Source: Anaeromassilibacillus sp. An172
Lineage (GTDB): Bacteria; Bacillota; Clostridia; Oscillospirales; Acutalibacteraceae
DNA: 50,214 bases
Assembly (NCBI RefSeq): GCF_002160515.1
Contig: NZ_NFKS01000023.1
Location: forward strand, 1-50,214
Reading direction: 5' to 3'
Of this stretch, positions 1 to 7,210 are shown one piece after another. Under the pieces are notes generated by a model. It did not search any database. It had not been told where the DNA came from and saw nothing but the letters and a program-made list of their open reading frames with translations. Position 1 is the first letter of the stretch. Every line of letters starts with the position of its first letter. The position numbers were made by a program, and so were the translations under genes.

Positions 1-60
1 GCTAAACCCCAATTCCTCCTTCTTTTTTATCAAAGTGTTGGTTGCTTGATAAACGCAAAA

Positions 61-93
61 ACCCTGAATTTCAGATAGAAATTCAGGGTTTTT
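61..93. terminator. Bidirectional intrinsic terminator
   Basis: An 11-bp perfect stem (61-71 with 79-89) and 7-nt loop has a T run on the + strand (89-93) and an A run before it (56-60), so it can end transcripts in both directions. It lies 50 bases past the stop of the leftward SleB-like gene. A weaker hairpin (about 104-129) lies between. Bases 1-55 show no supportable gene. Confidence 0.75.
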
Positions 94-143
94 GGACAAG
101 CTGAAGCCGCTCCAATTAAGGAACGGCTTGATTTTCTATTGAA

Positions 144-962
144 TTACCAGCGGTCAAAGAACTTAACATCCATGTAAGTTACAATGTGATTCTGGCTTTC
201 ATGCCATGGGCTTGAGCAAATCTTGTATGCGTAGAAGTATCTGAGCTCATGCTGAACTGCTGCGCCGCCCTGGTCAAAGATGTAGGAAACTGCATCCAAA
301 ACATCCTGGTTTGGAGCTCTGTCAAGGCTGCCGTAATAACCGCAGGATGTTCTAACCTGCTCTACTGAGCTGTAGCCATCATAAACCATTGTATCTCTTA
401 TTGTCTGAGCAACAAGAGCGGCTCCGATGAAGCCCTGATTTCCTGACTCACCCATAACAAGTCTTTCGAGGATATATCTGTCCTCAGCAGAAAGTGAAAC
501 GCTTCTGCTTACATAGTTCGGATCAGGATTGTCAATTGAAAGAAGGTATCCTGTGCTTGTAGCATCACCGATAACTGTCTGAGAGCTGCTTGAGCTGTTA
601 GTGCTTGCATCTGACTGAGACTCGCTGTATTCAGCGGCTGTGCTTTCTTCTGCAGCCTTTGCAGCTGCCTGTTCAGCTTCTTTCTTTTCTTTAAGTTTCT
701 GAACAGACTGTTCAGCTTCTGTCTTAGCCTTATCGACTGCGGAAGCTCTTTCAATAGCCTGCTGTTCAGAATCTGTATAGTTGTCAACCGAAAGTGTCTG
801 AGACAAAAGGGGCTGACTGTCAACATCTGCAATTTTTAAAGTTCCGTTTGTACCCTCCATTGCAAAAGCATTGAAATTGGAGCCTACAACCGGTACACAC
901 ATCACAGCCGCAACCAAAATTCCGGCTGTCATAACTTTTAATGTAAACTTTGATTTATTCAT
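144..962 (-). CDS. SleB/CwlJ-type cell wall hydrolase, secreted
   Basis: Product of 272 aa. The start at 962 is preceded by AAGGAGG at good spacing; a longer in-frame reading to 1070 lacks a ribosome site. Residues 1-34 form a signal peptide (MNKSKFT, then a hydrophobic core, then AFA). Residues 60-112 are a charged, Ala/Glu/Lys-rich probable coiled coil, followed by a Ser-rich linker (113-130). Residues 157-272 match the SleB/CwlJ hydrolase fold (Hydrolase_2): ERLVMGESGNQG with the likely catalytic Glu172, and SPWHE near the end. SleB and CwlJ cleave cortex peptidoglycan in germination, but single-domain secreted relatives also act on vegetative wall, so the exact role is inferred. It is a monocistronic leftward gene. 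Confidence 0.8.
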   Translation of the reverse strand: MNKSKFTLKVMTAGILVAAVMCVPVVGSNFNAFAMEGTNGTLKIADVDSQPLLSQTLSVDNYTDSEQQAIERASAVDKAKTEAEQSVQKLKEKKEAEQAAAKAAEESTAAEYSESQSDASTNSSSSSQTVIGDATSTGYLLSIDNPDPNYVSRSVSLSAEDRYILERLVMGESGNQGFIGAALVAQTIRDTMVYDGYSSVEQVRTSCGYYGSLDRAPNQDVLDAVSYIFDQGGAAVQHELRYFYAYKICSSPWHESQNHIVTYMDVKFFDRW

Positions 963-1265
963 ATTATTCCTCCTTATAAGCACATTCCCCAAAAGGGTTT
1001 TACAATTATTACATCGCTGTAATTTTTGTACATGCGCTTCAAACAAGCGGTTTTTATATGTCTTCTTCAAATTTCCTCAGGTATTAAAGCACATTTCGAA
1101 AAAAAATGCAACCCCTCCCCCTTTTTTTAGGTGAAATTCGGCTGAAAAATAATTACGAAATCGTAACCAATAGTTACTTTTCGGTTACAATTTCTGTGTA
1201 TATTTCCTAATATAATAAACGAATTTTCAACAATTAGGATACATTGGTTACAAATTTTAATTTTT
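963..1265. other. Intergenic region upstream of SleB-like gene
   Basis: AT-rich spacer between the SleB-like gene and ylmC, both leftward. It holds the candidate promoter at 1083-1111 and a short inverted repeat GTAAC-N5-GTTAC near 1165-1180. I see no terminator for ylmC and no riboswitch I recognise. Confidence 0.5.
1083..1111 (-). promoter_or_regulatory. Candidate sigma-A promoter for SleB-like gene
   Basis: On the - strand TTGCAT, 17 nt, TTTAAT. It would give a leader of about 110 nt before the ATG at 962. The match is moderate. Confidence 0.4.
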
Positions 1266-1565
1266 TCAAAATTTTTTAAAAAATAAGTCAAAAAAAGACG
1301 ATTTTCGGCGCTTCGGAGCGGATTTTCTGATGCACTCTTTTACCAAAATTGTATCCTCTCCAATCAAAACTATGTTCTCCCAGGAGATTACATAATCCTC
1401 GCATTTACCCCAAATTCCGAAGATTTTTCCTCTTCCGTAAATCACAATCGACAGTATTCTGGCGGAAGCAGTGTCCACCTCAACATCGTCAACGGTGCCT
1501 ATTCTGCACCCCGTAACGCTGTTGATAACCTCTTTGTGCCTTAACTGTGCAACCCTGCAAGTCAT
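1266..1565 (-). CDS. ylmC: YlmC/YmxH family sporulation protein (PRC-barrel)
   Basis: Product of 99 aa with the PRC-barrel layout of the YlmC/YmxH family: LRHKEVINSVTGCRIGTVDDV at the N terminus, then a VDTASARILSIVIYGRGKIFG strand pair and the DYVISWENIVLIGEDTILV strand. The C-terminal tail is basic (SAPKRRKSS). Members are small cytosolic proteins in spore formers, often sigma-E/sigma-G expressed; the molecular role is unsettled. The ATG at 1565 is preceded by AAGGGG at about 10 nt. The gene is divergent from degV. Confidence 0.8.
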   Translation of the reverse strand: MTCRVAQLRHKEVINSVTGCRIGTVDDVEVDTASARILSIVIYGRGKIFGIWGKCEDYVISWENIVLIGEDTILVKECIRKSAPKRRKSSFFDLFFKKF

Positions 1566-1640
1566 AAGAATTTAACCCCTTGATAAATTACTTTTTTTCT
1601 CTGAAAACCTCAGGCAAAGCACATAAAACTTTACTTTACC

Positions 1641-1669
1641 TTGACATATATAATGTTATTTGTTAAAAT
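1641..1669 (+). promoter_or_regulatory. Consensus sigma-A promoter for degV
   Basis: TTGACA (1641-1646), 17 nt, TAAAAT (1664-1669). Transcription would begin near 1676, giving a 130-nt leader. This rules out the upstream TTG at 1660 as the start of DegV. Confidence 0.75.
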
Positions 1670-1806
1670 TTATATTGAAAGTATTCCGTATTTATGACCT
1701 ATTACTGATACTTTTTTTGAAAGAACAAAAGGAAAAAGAACAAACTTTTTTACCAAAAGGAAAATGTATTAAGGAAAAAATTAAAAAGGATTCGGAGGGA
1801 TTCTTA

Positions 1807-2676
1807 ATGAGTTTTGTATTGGTAACAGACGCCGTATGTGATTTGAATGCAGATTTGGTTAATTTGCTTGGCGTTGAAGTTTTGCCAATGGAATTCACAA
1901 TCGGCGATAAAGTCTATAAACATTATCCTGACTGCCGTGAAATGTCCATAAAAGATTTCTATCAAGCAATCAGAGAAGGCGCAATGCCTACCACTTCACA
2001 GATCAACATCAATTCTTTCAACAAGGCTTTTGAACCTATTTTGAAAGAGGGCAAGGATATCCTCTATCTTTGCTTTACATCCGGACTCAGCGGAACATAT
2101 AACACATGTATGATTGCGGTTTCCGACCTGTTGGAAAAATATCCGGAAAGAAAAATACTTGTTCTGGACAGCGCCTGCGCAAGCCTCGGAGAGGGTAATT
2201 TGGTTTATCATGTGGCAAACAAGGTAAACAGCGGTGCAACCCTTGAAGAAGCTTACGAATATGCAAAGGAAACCAAAAACAGAGTCGCCCATTGGTTCGT
2301 TGTTGATGATTTGGAACACCTTAAAAGAGGCGGAAGAATTTCCTCCCTTTCTGCAACTTTCGGAAAAGCTTTGCAGATAAAACCTTTGCTCAGTGTTGAC
2401 GACGACGGTCATCTTATTACTGTGGCAAAAATAAGAGGATATCTGAAGGTTTTCGATAATCTTGTTGACCGCCTTGTGCGTGACGGTGAGGATTTGGAAA
2501 GCCAGACTGTGTTTATCGGACATGCCGATAATCTTGAGGGTGCAGAAAAACTCAGACGAATGGTTGAGCCTCTTGTAGGAAAGGTAGTTATTGTAAATAT
2601 CGGTCCTGTTATTGGAGCCCACGTTGGTGCAGGAATGTTGGCATTGACATTCCTCGGAAAACGAAATTACAAATAA
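1807..2676 (+). CDS. DegV family fatty acid-binding protein (FakB-like)
   Basis: Product of 289 aa. The ATG at 1807 follows GGAGGG at 1794-1799. Features of the DegV/EDD fold are visible: N-terminal VLVTDAVCDL, TTSQIN (62-67), FTSGLSGTY (90-98, the fatty-acid carboxylate loop) and the C-terminal GPVIGAHVGAGMLAL. In Staphylococcus aureus such proteins (FakB) present exogenous fatty acids to the kinase FakA for phosphorylation and entry into phospholipid. A FakA-type gene is present at 36875-38536, which makes that role plausible here. In FakB proteins the first motif is usually TDS; here Ala replaces Ser. The substrate preference cannot be read. Confidence 0.85.
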   Translation: MSFVLVTDAVCDLNADLVNLLGVEVLPMEFTIGDKVYKHYPDCREMSIKDFYQAIREGAMPTTSQININSFNKAFEPILKEGKDILYLCFTSGLSGTYNTCMIAVSDLLEKYPERKILVLDSACASLGEGNLVYHVANKVNSGATLEEAYEYAKETKNRVAHWFVVDDLEHLKRGGRISSLSATFGKALQIKPLLSVDDDGHLITVAKIRGYLKVFDNLVDRLVRDGEDLESQTVFIGHADNLEGAEKLRRMVEPLVGKVVIVNIGPVIGAHVGAGMLALTFLGKRNYK

Positions 2677-2687
2677 TTAAAATAAAA

Positions 2688-2734
2688 GGTATGTGCAATC
2701 GGATGTTATAATCCCTTTTGCACATACCTTTTTT
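2688..2734 (+). terminator. Intrinsic terminator of degV
   Basis: An 11-bp perfect stem (2688-2698 with 2718-2728) is followed by six T. It lies 11 bases after the degV stop and also separates it from the convergent MATE gene. Confidence 0.85.
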
Positions 2735-2775
2735 GTATTTCTAAAAGATTTCTCTATACTATATATAATATAGAT

Positions 2776-4092
2776 TTACATTGCAGTTACCTTTCTCCCC
2801 TCACGTATCTTTAATGTTACAGCCACAAACAAAACCAACAGTTCGCTTACCGGGAAAGCGAGCCAAACTCCTGTCATTCCTAATAATGACGACATTATAA
2901 ATGCACAGGGTATAATAATCACAAATCCTCTCAAAACAGAGATTATAAAGGATGGCGCCGGCTTGTCCCATGCGCCGAAAAATACTGCGGTTATTATATT
3001 CACCCCTGCAAAGAAAAATCCCGGGAAATATAATCTAAGTCCATCTGAAGCACATCTGCTGAGCTCTTCAAGACCCTCAGGGTTAAACGCACCTATAATT
3101 TCATCGGTAAATATAAATACAGCCACATAAATCAGTACAGCCGACAAAGCTCCGGCAGTAATTCCGTATCGGTAAATCTTCCGGCTGACGCTGTAGTTTC
3201 CCTCTCCCTTGCTTTTGCTGACAAGAGGCTGAATACCCTGAGATATTCCTGTAAATATTGCCGTAACCACCAAGGCAATGTTGGCTACAATACCGTATGC
3301 GGCAACGCCAACATTTCCCATAAGCTCCAAAATTATAAAGTTAAAAACCAGAATAACTATTCCTGAGGAAACCTCCGTTATAAAGGAAGATACTCCAAGG
3401 GACGCCACATCGAACCACTTTTTAAACATATGCTTTGTCTTTGCAAAACCAAAGCTATTTTTTCCTTTTAATGTTCTGAACATCATCAAAATCAAACTTA
3501 TTCCAGGCGCCATAGCCGTTGCGGCGATAGCTCCGAACATTCCAAGCTTGCAGGGGAAAATAAACACATAGTCCATAATTATATTTCCAAGGCTTCCCAC
3601 TATCATAGCCGCCATAGCTAAATTAGGCGCTCCGTCGTTTCTAACAAAGCAGGTCATAAGATTGTTAAACATAAAAAGAGGTGAAAACAGAAGCATAACT
3701 TTAAGATAAATCAGCGTCATAGAGTAAACCTCATCATTCGCCCCCAATAGCCTTGCAATATTTCCCGAGAAAAACAGTCCGCAGAAAATAAGGATAATGG
3801 AAATAACAGAAGCAAGACAAAAGCATGAGGTAAACACGCTGTTAGCTTTTTTATGGTCGCCTGACGCCTTTAAAATAGAAAATCTGGCGGCTCCTCCCAT
3901 ACCTATCATCAAACCTGCGCCGTTCATAATGTTAAAAACCGGAAGCGCAATATTCAGAGCGGTCAATCCATCAGGGCCTATTCCCTGAGATATAAAAAAA
4001 GTGTCTGCAAGTATGTAACAGGACAAACCTATCATTCCCGCAACATTCATAGATACATATTTAAAAAAATTATGTAAAACACTGTTTTTCAT
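2776..4092 (-). CDS. MATE family multidrug/cation efflux transporter
   Basis: Product of 438 aa with about twelve hydrophobic segments in two halves, typical MATE length. N-terminal ISQGIGPDGLTALNIALPVFN and GGAARFSILKASGD match the family, and ISQGIQPLVSKSKGEG in the second half is the repeat counterpart. These proteins use Na+ or H+ gradients to expel cationic drugs or metabolites; the substrate is unknown. The ATG at 4092 follows AAGGTGATGGA. It is a single gene with its own promoter at 4173-4201, divergent from the sortase module. Confidence 0.85.
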   Translation of the reverse strand: MKNSVLHNFFKYVSMNVAGMIGLSCYILADTFFISQGIGPDGLTALNIALPVFNIMNGAGLMIGMGGAARFSILKASGDHKKANSVFTSCFCLASVISIILIFCGLFFSGNIARLLGANDEVYSMTLIYLKVMLLFSPLFMFNNLMTCFVRNDGAPNLAMAAMIVGSLGNIIMDYVFIFPCKLGMFGAIAATAMAPGISLILMMFRTLKGKNSFGFAKTKHMFKKWFDVASLGVSSFITEVSSGIVILVFNFIILELMGNVGVAAYGIVANIALVVTAIFTGISQGIQPLVSKSKGEGNYSVSRKIYRYGITAGALSAVLIYVAVFIFTDEIIGAFNPEGLEELSRCASDGLRLYFPGFFFAGVNIITAVFFGAWDKPAPSFIISVLRGFVIIIPCAFIMSSLLGMTGVWLAFPVSELLVLFVAVTLKIREGRKVTAM

Positions 4093-4172
4093 TCCATCAC
4101 CTTACTGTCTCTTTAAATTTAATAAAATATTTTTTCAGCACCAAATAAATACATTTGTACAGCCGTCAGCAA

Positions 4173-4201
4173 ATTTTAACATACTTAAATACATTTTTCA
4201 A
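4173..4201 (-). promoter_or_regulatory. Sigma-A promoter for MATE gene
   Basis: On the - strand TTGAAA, 17 nt, TAAAAT. Confidence 0.6.
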
Positions 4202-4271
4202 TAATTCTTTTAATTATTAACAATAGTATTAAGGCTGCCGTAAAATTCCAACTTTTTATTTATCTTAACTA

Positions 4272-4300
4272 TTGATTACACCCAAAAAATATGATATCAT
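4272..4300 (+). promoter_or_regulatory. Sigma-A promoter for sortase module
   Basis: TTGATT, 17 nt, TATCAT; leader of about 87 nt to the ATG at 4394. Confidence 0.55.
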
Positions 4301-4393
4301 TATACGTGAAGTTTTATAACTTTTTAATTAGCAGTCCCAAATCACTTAAAAAGTGTGTTATTGCATTATTCTATTATTAAAGGAGTGTTTGAA

Positions 4394-4945
4394 ATGATCA
4401 AAAGAATTGCAGCTATTATTATGAGCGTTTTGATGATTTCCGCAGTTGCATTTTCCGCTTCAGCCGCTTCCGGAATAAATACCGATGAGCAGAGACTTAT
4501 TGACGCTTACAAAAGTGCAAACGCAAACGGTTATTATTTCGACGAGTACACAATCAATCAGATTGAAATCTATTTCATGAGAGACGGCGTTGATATCACA
4601 GCTGACCAGGCTGATCAGGTTATTGCTTATCTCAACGAGGCGGTTTCTTACTTTGCAGGCACAGGTGCTACTTCTCTTCAGAGTCTCAGCACTGAGCAAA
4701 AACAGCATCTTCTTGAAATCGTAAGAAACGGTGCAGCTGTAGTTGGTCTTACAGTAAACTACGATGCAGCAAACAAACTTTTCCAGGTTTACACTGCTGA
4801 CGGTGAGCTTGTTTATTCCAGCGCTGTTGTAATCAAAACCACTGGTGCTGATTACACACCGGCAATCATAACTTTCGCTGTTGTTCTTATGATTGCATGT
4901 GCAGCAGTTGTAGCAGCTAAAAAGAAAGGACTTATGCAGAGATAA
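4394..4945 (+). CDS. Small surface protein, probable sortase substrate
   Basis: Product of 183 aa; the ATG at 4394 follows AAAGGAG. I do not recognise the family. Residues 1-25 are a signal peptide ending SASA. The mature part (26-146) is soluble and polar. The C terminus has the order of a cell-wall sorting signal: IKTTG (147-151), a hydrophobic stretch (about 157-175) and a basic tail KKKGLMQR. IKTTG departs from LPxTG at Leu-Pro, so recognition is inferred. The stop TAA overlaps the ATG of the sortase gene by one base (TAATG), a sign of translational coupling. An alternative is a plain C-terminally anchored membrane protein. Confidence 0.65.
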   Translation: MIKRIAAIIMSVLMISAVAFSASAASGINTDEQRLIDAYKSANANGYYFDEYTINQIEIYFMRDGVDITADQADQVIAYLNEAVSYFAGTGATSLQSLSTEQKQHLLEIVRNGAAVVGLTVNYDAANKLFQVYTADGELVYSSAVVIKTTGADYTPAIITFAVVLMIACAAVVAAKKKGLMQR

Positions 4946-5628
4946 TGAAAATACATTTTTCATCTAATCAAAAGCATAATTTTAAAAACCTACTGGCTTA
5001 CATTTGTATGCCGGTAGGTTTTTGTGTATTAGGTTATCTTTTGATTTATATAGTATTTACACCAATTATCACTCCCGTGCTGTCCGTTTCTGAAATGTTT
5101 ATATCCGACGCTGATTTTAAAAACGGTGAAAATCTCACCTCCATTTTTGATAAAAACAGCGCCTCTTCCGAAAACACCGGAGATACAGTTGATATGAGTC
5201 AGGTGCAGATTCCTTCCTACGGAACCCATTATGCCAACCTTTCAATCGACTCAGTAAGCATCGACGCTCCACTTTATTTCGGAGATTCCAGCGCCGCACT
5301 GAGCCAAGGCGTCGCCCAATATAACGGAAGCTTTCTGCCGGGATTCGGAAGACCTATACTCATAAGCGGACACAACAATTCATATTTCAACAGTCTTCAG
5401 TATATATCTGTAGGTGATGAAATTACAATAACCACAAATTACGGAGTTTATAAATATAAGGTAACAGAAACAAAAATTGCAGCCTATAACGACAAAACAG
5501 CATACGACCTTGCCGCCCAGGAAGAAAACCTTATACTTTACACCTGCTATCCATTCGATACCCTTGGACTTACGCCACAGCGTTTCTTTGTTTATGCAGA
5601 CAAAGTATCTGGCCCGGATGTTGTTTGA
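4945..5628 (+). CDS. Sortase, class D-like
   Basis: Product of 227 aa. One transmembrane segment (about 16-46) anchors it with the catalytic domain outside. The triad is visible: His143 in ISGHNN, Cys201 in LYTCYPF and Arg213 in PQRFFV. The domain from about 88 on (QIPSYGTHYANLSIDSVSID...) and its size fit small class D sortases; the exact class is uncertain. Sortases cut a sorting signal and attach the protein to the peptidoglycan precursor. The gene overlaps the stop of the upstream candidate substrate and is 14 bases from the next gene. A terminator-like hairpin lies inside its first codons (4984-5023). Confidence 0.85.
   Translation: MKIHFSSNQKHNFKNLLAYICMPVGFCVLGYLLIYIVFTPIITPVLSVSEMFISDADFKNGENLTSIFDKNSASSENTGDTVDMSQVQIPSYGTHYANLSIDSVSIDAPLYFGDSSAALSQGVAQYNGSFLPGFGRPILISGHNNSYFNSLQYISVGDEITITTNYGVYKYKVTETKIAAYNDKTAYDLAAQEENLILYTCYPFDTLGLTPQRFFVYADKVSGPDVV
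4984..5023 (+). promoter_or_regulatory. Terminator-like hairpin inside sortase codons 14-27
   Basis: Ten base pairs (4984-4993 with 5014-5023) plus four inner pairs (4994-4997 with 5010-5013, one G-U) and a 12-nt loop, ending in five T. It lies 39 bases after the sortase ATG. It could end or pause part of the transcription after the substrate gene. Confidence 0.5.
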
Positions 5629-5642
5629 AAGGAGGATGCAGT

Positions 5643-6515
5643 TTGAGTAACACAGTTTTAAGAAGAGTTATCTGCTTCTTCTTTTCATTTATATTAAGCT
5701 TTTCTTTGTTTGTGCTTTCAATCGCAATCACTATGCAGTCATCCGTCCTCAGCAAAGATTTTTTGATTAACCAGCTGAGCATTTCCGGATATCACCTGAA
5801 AGCCGCCGATTACACAAAAAGCAGTATATCAGACCTTGCCTTTGCAGGAGGCGTGCCTTCCGATGTGTTTGACGAAATAGTCACACCGGAACGTGTAAAG
5901 ACCGATATATACAACATCTTTGAATATGCCTACGACGGAAAACAGTACTCCATTGACAGTGAGAAATTAAACTCTGAGTTTTTGGAGGCAATAAAAACCT
6001 ATGCTTCTGAAAACAATATAGAAATCACAGCAGAAACAGAAACAAATATTTCCCACCTTGCCGACCTTTGTACACAAACATATTTAGATTGTATAAATAT
6101 CGCCGGCATAAACACGGTAATCGGAGCTTTAAGACAGCCTTCCAAGTTTATGGGGTTTGCAATAGGCGGAAGTATTCTGATAGCATTGATTTCTATAATA
6201 ATGCTGTTTCTCATCAATAAGTACAAGCACAAATTCCTGAGATACATCGCCTATGCGCTGAGCGGCAATTTCCTTATGATGACAGTAATCCCCGGATTTT
6301 TGCTTATCACAAAGCCATATGTAAACCTCAATATTTCGCCGGATTACCTGCATTCATTTATCAACAGCTTTTTGGACGAAACATTAAAAATGATGCTTGT
6401 AGGCGCCGCTGTGACAGCTGTGCTATATATTATTGTATTTGTACTTGTAAGCCATTTCAAAAAGAGAGCAATTAAAAAAGGCTATAAAGAAAGAAACAAA
6501 AATAATCTTGTTTAA
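5643..6515 (+). CDS. Polytopic membrane protein of sortase module, unknown function
   Basis: Product of 290 aa from the TTG at 5643, which has AAAGGAGG seven bases upstream; the earlier TTG at 5625 lies before that site. I do not recognise the family. It has an N-terminal membrane segment (about 6-26), a hydrophilic and probably extracellular region (about 30-165, rich in Asp/Glu/Ser), three further membrane segments (about 170-190, 203-224, 252-277) and a basic cytosolic tail (KKRAIKKGYKERNK). The position directly after sortase, in the same orientation and spacing, suggests it works with the sortase or its substrate, for example as a partner at the membrane. That is inference. Confidence 0.75.
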   Translation: MSNTVLRRVICFFFSFILSFSLFVLSIAITMQSSVLSKDFLINQLSISGYHLKAADYTKSSISDLAFAGGVPSDVFDEIVTPERVKTDIYNIFEYAYDGKQYSIDSEKLNSEFLEAIKTYASENNIEITAETETNISHLADLCTQTYLDCINIAGINTVIGALRQPSKFMGFAIGGSILIALISIIMLFLINKYKHKFLRYIAYALSGNFLMMTVIPGFLLITKPYVNLNISPDYLHSFINSFLDETLKMMLVGAAVTAVLYIIVFVLVSHFKKRAIKKGYKERNKNNLV

Positions 6516-6519
6516 ATCA

Positions 6520-6549
6520 AACCGTCGCATTTTGCGGCGGTTGTTTTTT
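6520..6549 (+). terminator. Terminator of sortase module
   Basis: A 10-bp stem (6520-6529 with 6533-6542, one G-U) with a TTT loop is followed by TTGTTTTTT. It overlaps the 3' end of the convergent XRE gene by two bases. Confidence 0.85.
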
Positions 6550-6751
6550 AATCCTCGGTTATAATAAAAAGGTCATTGGGCGTACACTCAAGCAATAGAC
6601 AAAGTGTTTCAATATTTTCATAGCGTATGGATTTTGTTTCGTTATTCACCATTTTATTGAAATTCTGATAACTCATTCCCAGCTGCTTGTAAAGCCAGTA
6701 CTTTGTTTTGCCATTTTTCTCCAGCAAATTCAAAACATCTAATTTAATCAT
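6548..6751 (-). CDS. XRE family (Cro/C1-type) transcriptional regulator, minimal
   Basis: Product of 67 aa, a bare helix-turn-helix domain: LLEKNGKTKYWLYKQLGMSYQNFNKMVN gives the two DNA-contact helices, then YENIETLCLLLECTPNDLF. The ATG at 6751 has GGAG nine bases upstream; the ATG at 6766 overlaps that site. Such short Cro-like proteins usually repress nearby promoters. It is divergent from the Cys-rich gene at 6866, and a palindrome (6823-6834) lies in the shared promoter region, so the neighbour is a likely target. No ligand-binding domain is present. Confidence 0.8.
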   Translation of the reverse strand: MIKLDVLNLLEKNGKTKYWLYKQLGMSYQNFNKMVNNETKSIRYENIETLCLLLECTPNDLFIITED

Positions 6752-6804
6752 AAGCCATTTCTCCATATATTATTTATTTATTGGATAATATCTTATTATT
6801 TCTC

Positions 6805-6833
6805 TTTACTAATAGATTAATGCATTATATAAT
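6805..6833 (+). promoter_or_regulatory. Promoter of Cys-rich gene
   Basis: TTTACT, 17 nt, TATAAT (6828-6833); the transcript would start near 6840, only 26 nt before the ATG. The -10 is embedded in the palindrome at 6823-6834. A leftward promoter (TTACAT-17-TATTAG) may use the same stretch. Confidence 0.5.
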
Positions 6834-6834
6834 G
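6823..6834. promoter_or_regulatory. Candidate operator of XRE regulator
   Basis: CATTATATAATG is a perfect 12-bp palindrome centred on the -10 of the rightward promoter. Confidence 0.4.
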
Positions 6835-6865
6835 TAAGCATAATGTATTATTAAAGGAGAACCAA

Positions 6866-7057
6866 ATGGATATACAAATAAATAATATTAAGATAACACC
6901 TGGAAATTTTGGAAATGATTGTCAAGGCAATACGGAAATATTTAATATGTGTGATGAATGCGATTATTTAATATGTTGCACAGATTTAAATTGGAAATAT
7001 GAATGCAAATCTTTCAATGACCCCAACTGTCCAAGAAACTCAAAACAATCAAGCTGA
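6866..7057 (+). CDS. Cys-rich microprotein, unknown function
   Basis: Product of 63 aa with an AAAGGAG site eight bases before the ATG. It has seven cysteines: one at residue 20, a cluster CDECDYLICC at 29-38, then two more (47, 55). There is no signal peptide and no membrane segment. The pattern of paired Cys suggests metal binding or disulfide folding, but I do not recognise the family. The gene is alone between a divergent XRE regulator and a zinc-ribbon membrane protein with its own promoter. It could be a small metal-binding protein or a peptide regulated by the XRE protein. Confidence 0.65.
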   Translation: MDIQINNIKITPGNFGNDCQGNTEIFNMCDECDYLICCTDLNWKYECKSFNDPNCPRNSKQSS

Positions 7058-7095
7058 ATTTTATGTGAAAACTTAAAAATATCACACTTCTTTCA

Positions 7096-7124
7096 TTGTC
7101 TGTAAAAACAATATGTGTTATAAT
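7096..7124 (+). promoter_or_regulatory. Consensus promoter for zinc-ribbon membrane protein
   Basis: TTGTCT, 17 nt, TATAAT. The leader carries an 8-bp hairpin (7157-7164 with 7172-7179). Confidence 0.65.
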
Positions 7125-7210
7125 TATGCTACAGTTGATTGATGATAATTACATTAGACAAGGATGATGGTTCCTTGTCACTTTTATTATAATATACGGA
7201 GTGTGAAGCA

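Larger units (their letters stand above)
4093..4393. other. Divergent promoter region, MATE / sortase module
   Basis: AT-rich, 301 bases. It contains the leftward promoter (4173-4201) and the rightward promoter (4272-4300). I see no riboswitch-like structure. Confidence 0.5.

Noticed and set aside
1-55. AAGGAGG on the - strand near the left edge
   Set aside because: The bases left of it do not contain a start at proper spacing, so a gene beyond the window cannot be supported.
1140-1265. Cyclic di-AMP riboswitch ahead of the cell wall hydrolase
   Set aside because: The region lacks the conserved blocks of that motif; only a short GTAAC repeat is seen.
1660-1806. N-terminal extension of DegV from a TTG at 1660
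   Set aside because: It lies upstream of the predicted transcription start and has no ribosome site, while ATG 1807 has GGAGGG.
1996-2622. 208-codon open frame on the - strand opposite degV
   Set aside because: Lies wholly within a well-supported DegV gene, shows no family features and has no ribosome site.
6866-7057. Cys-rich gene as a sactipeptide or bacteriocin precursor
   Set aside because: No radical SAM, transporter or leader-type N terminus lies next to it; kept as unknown.
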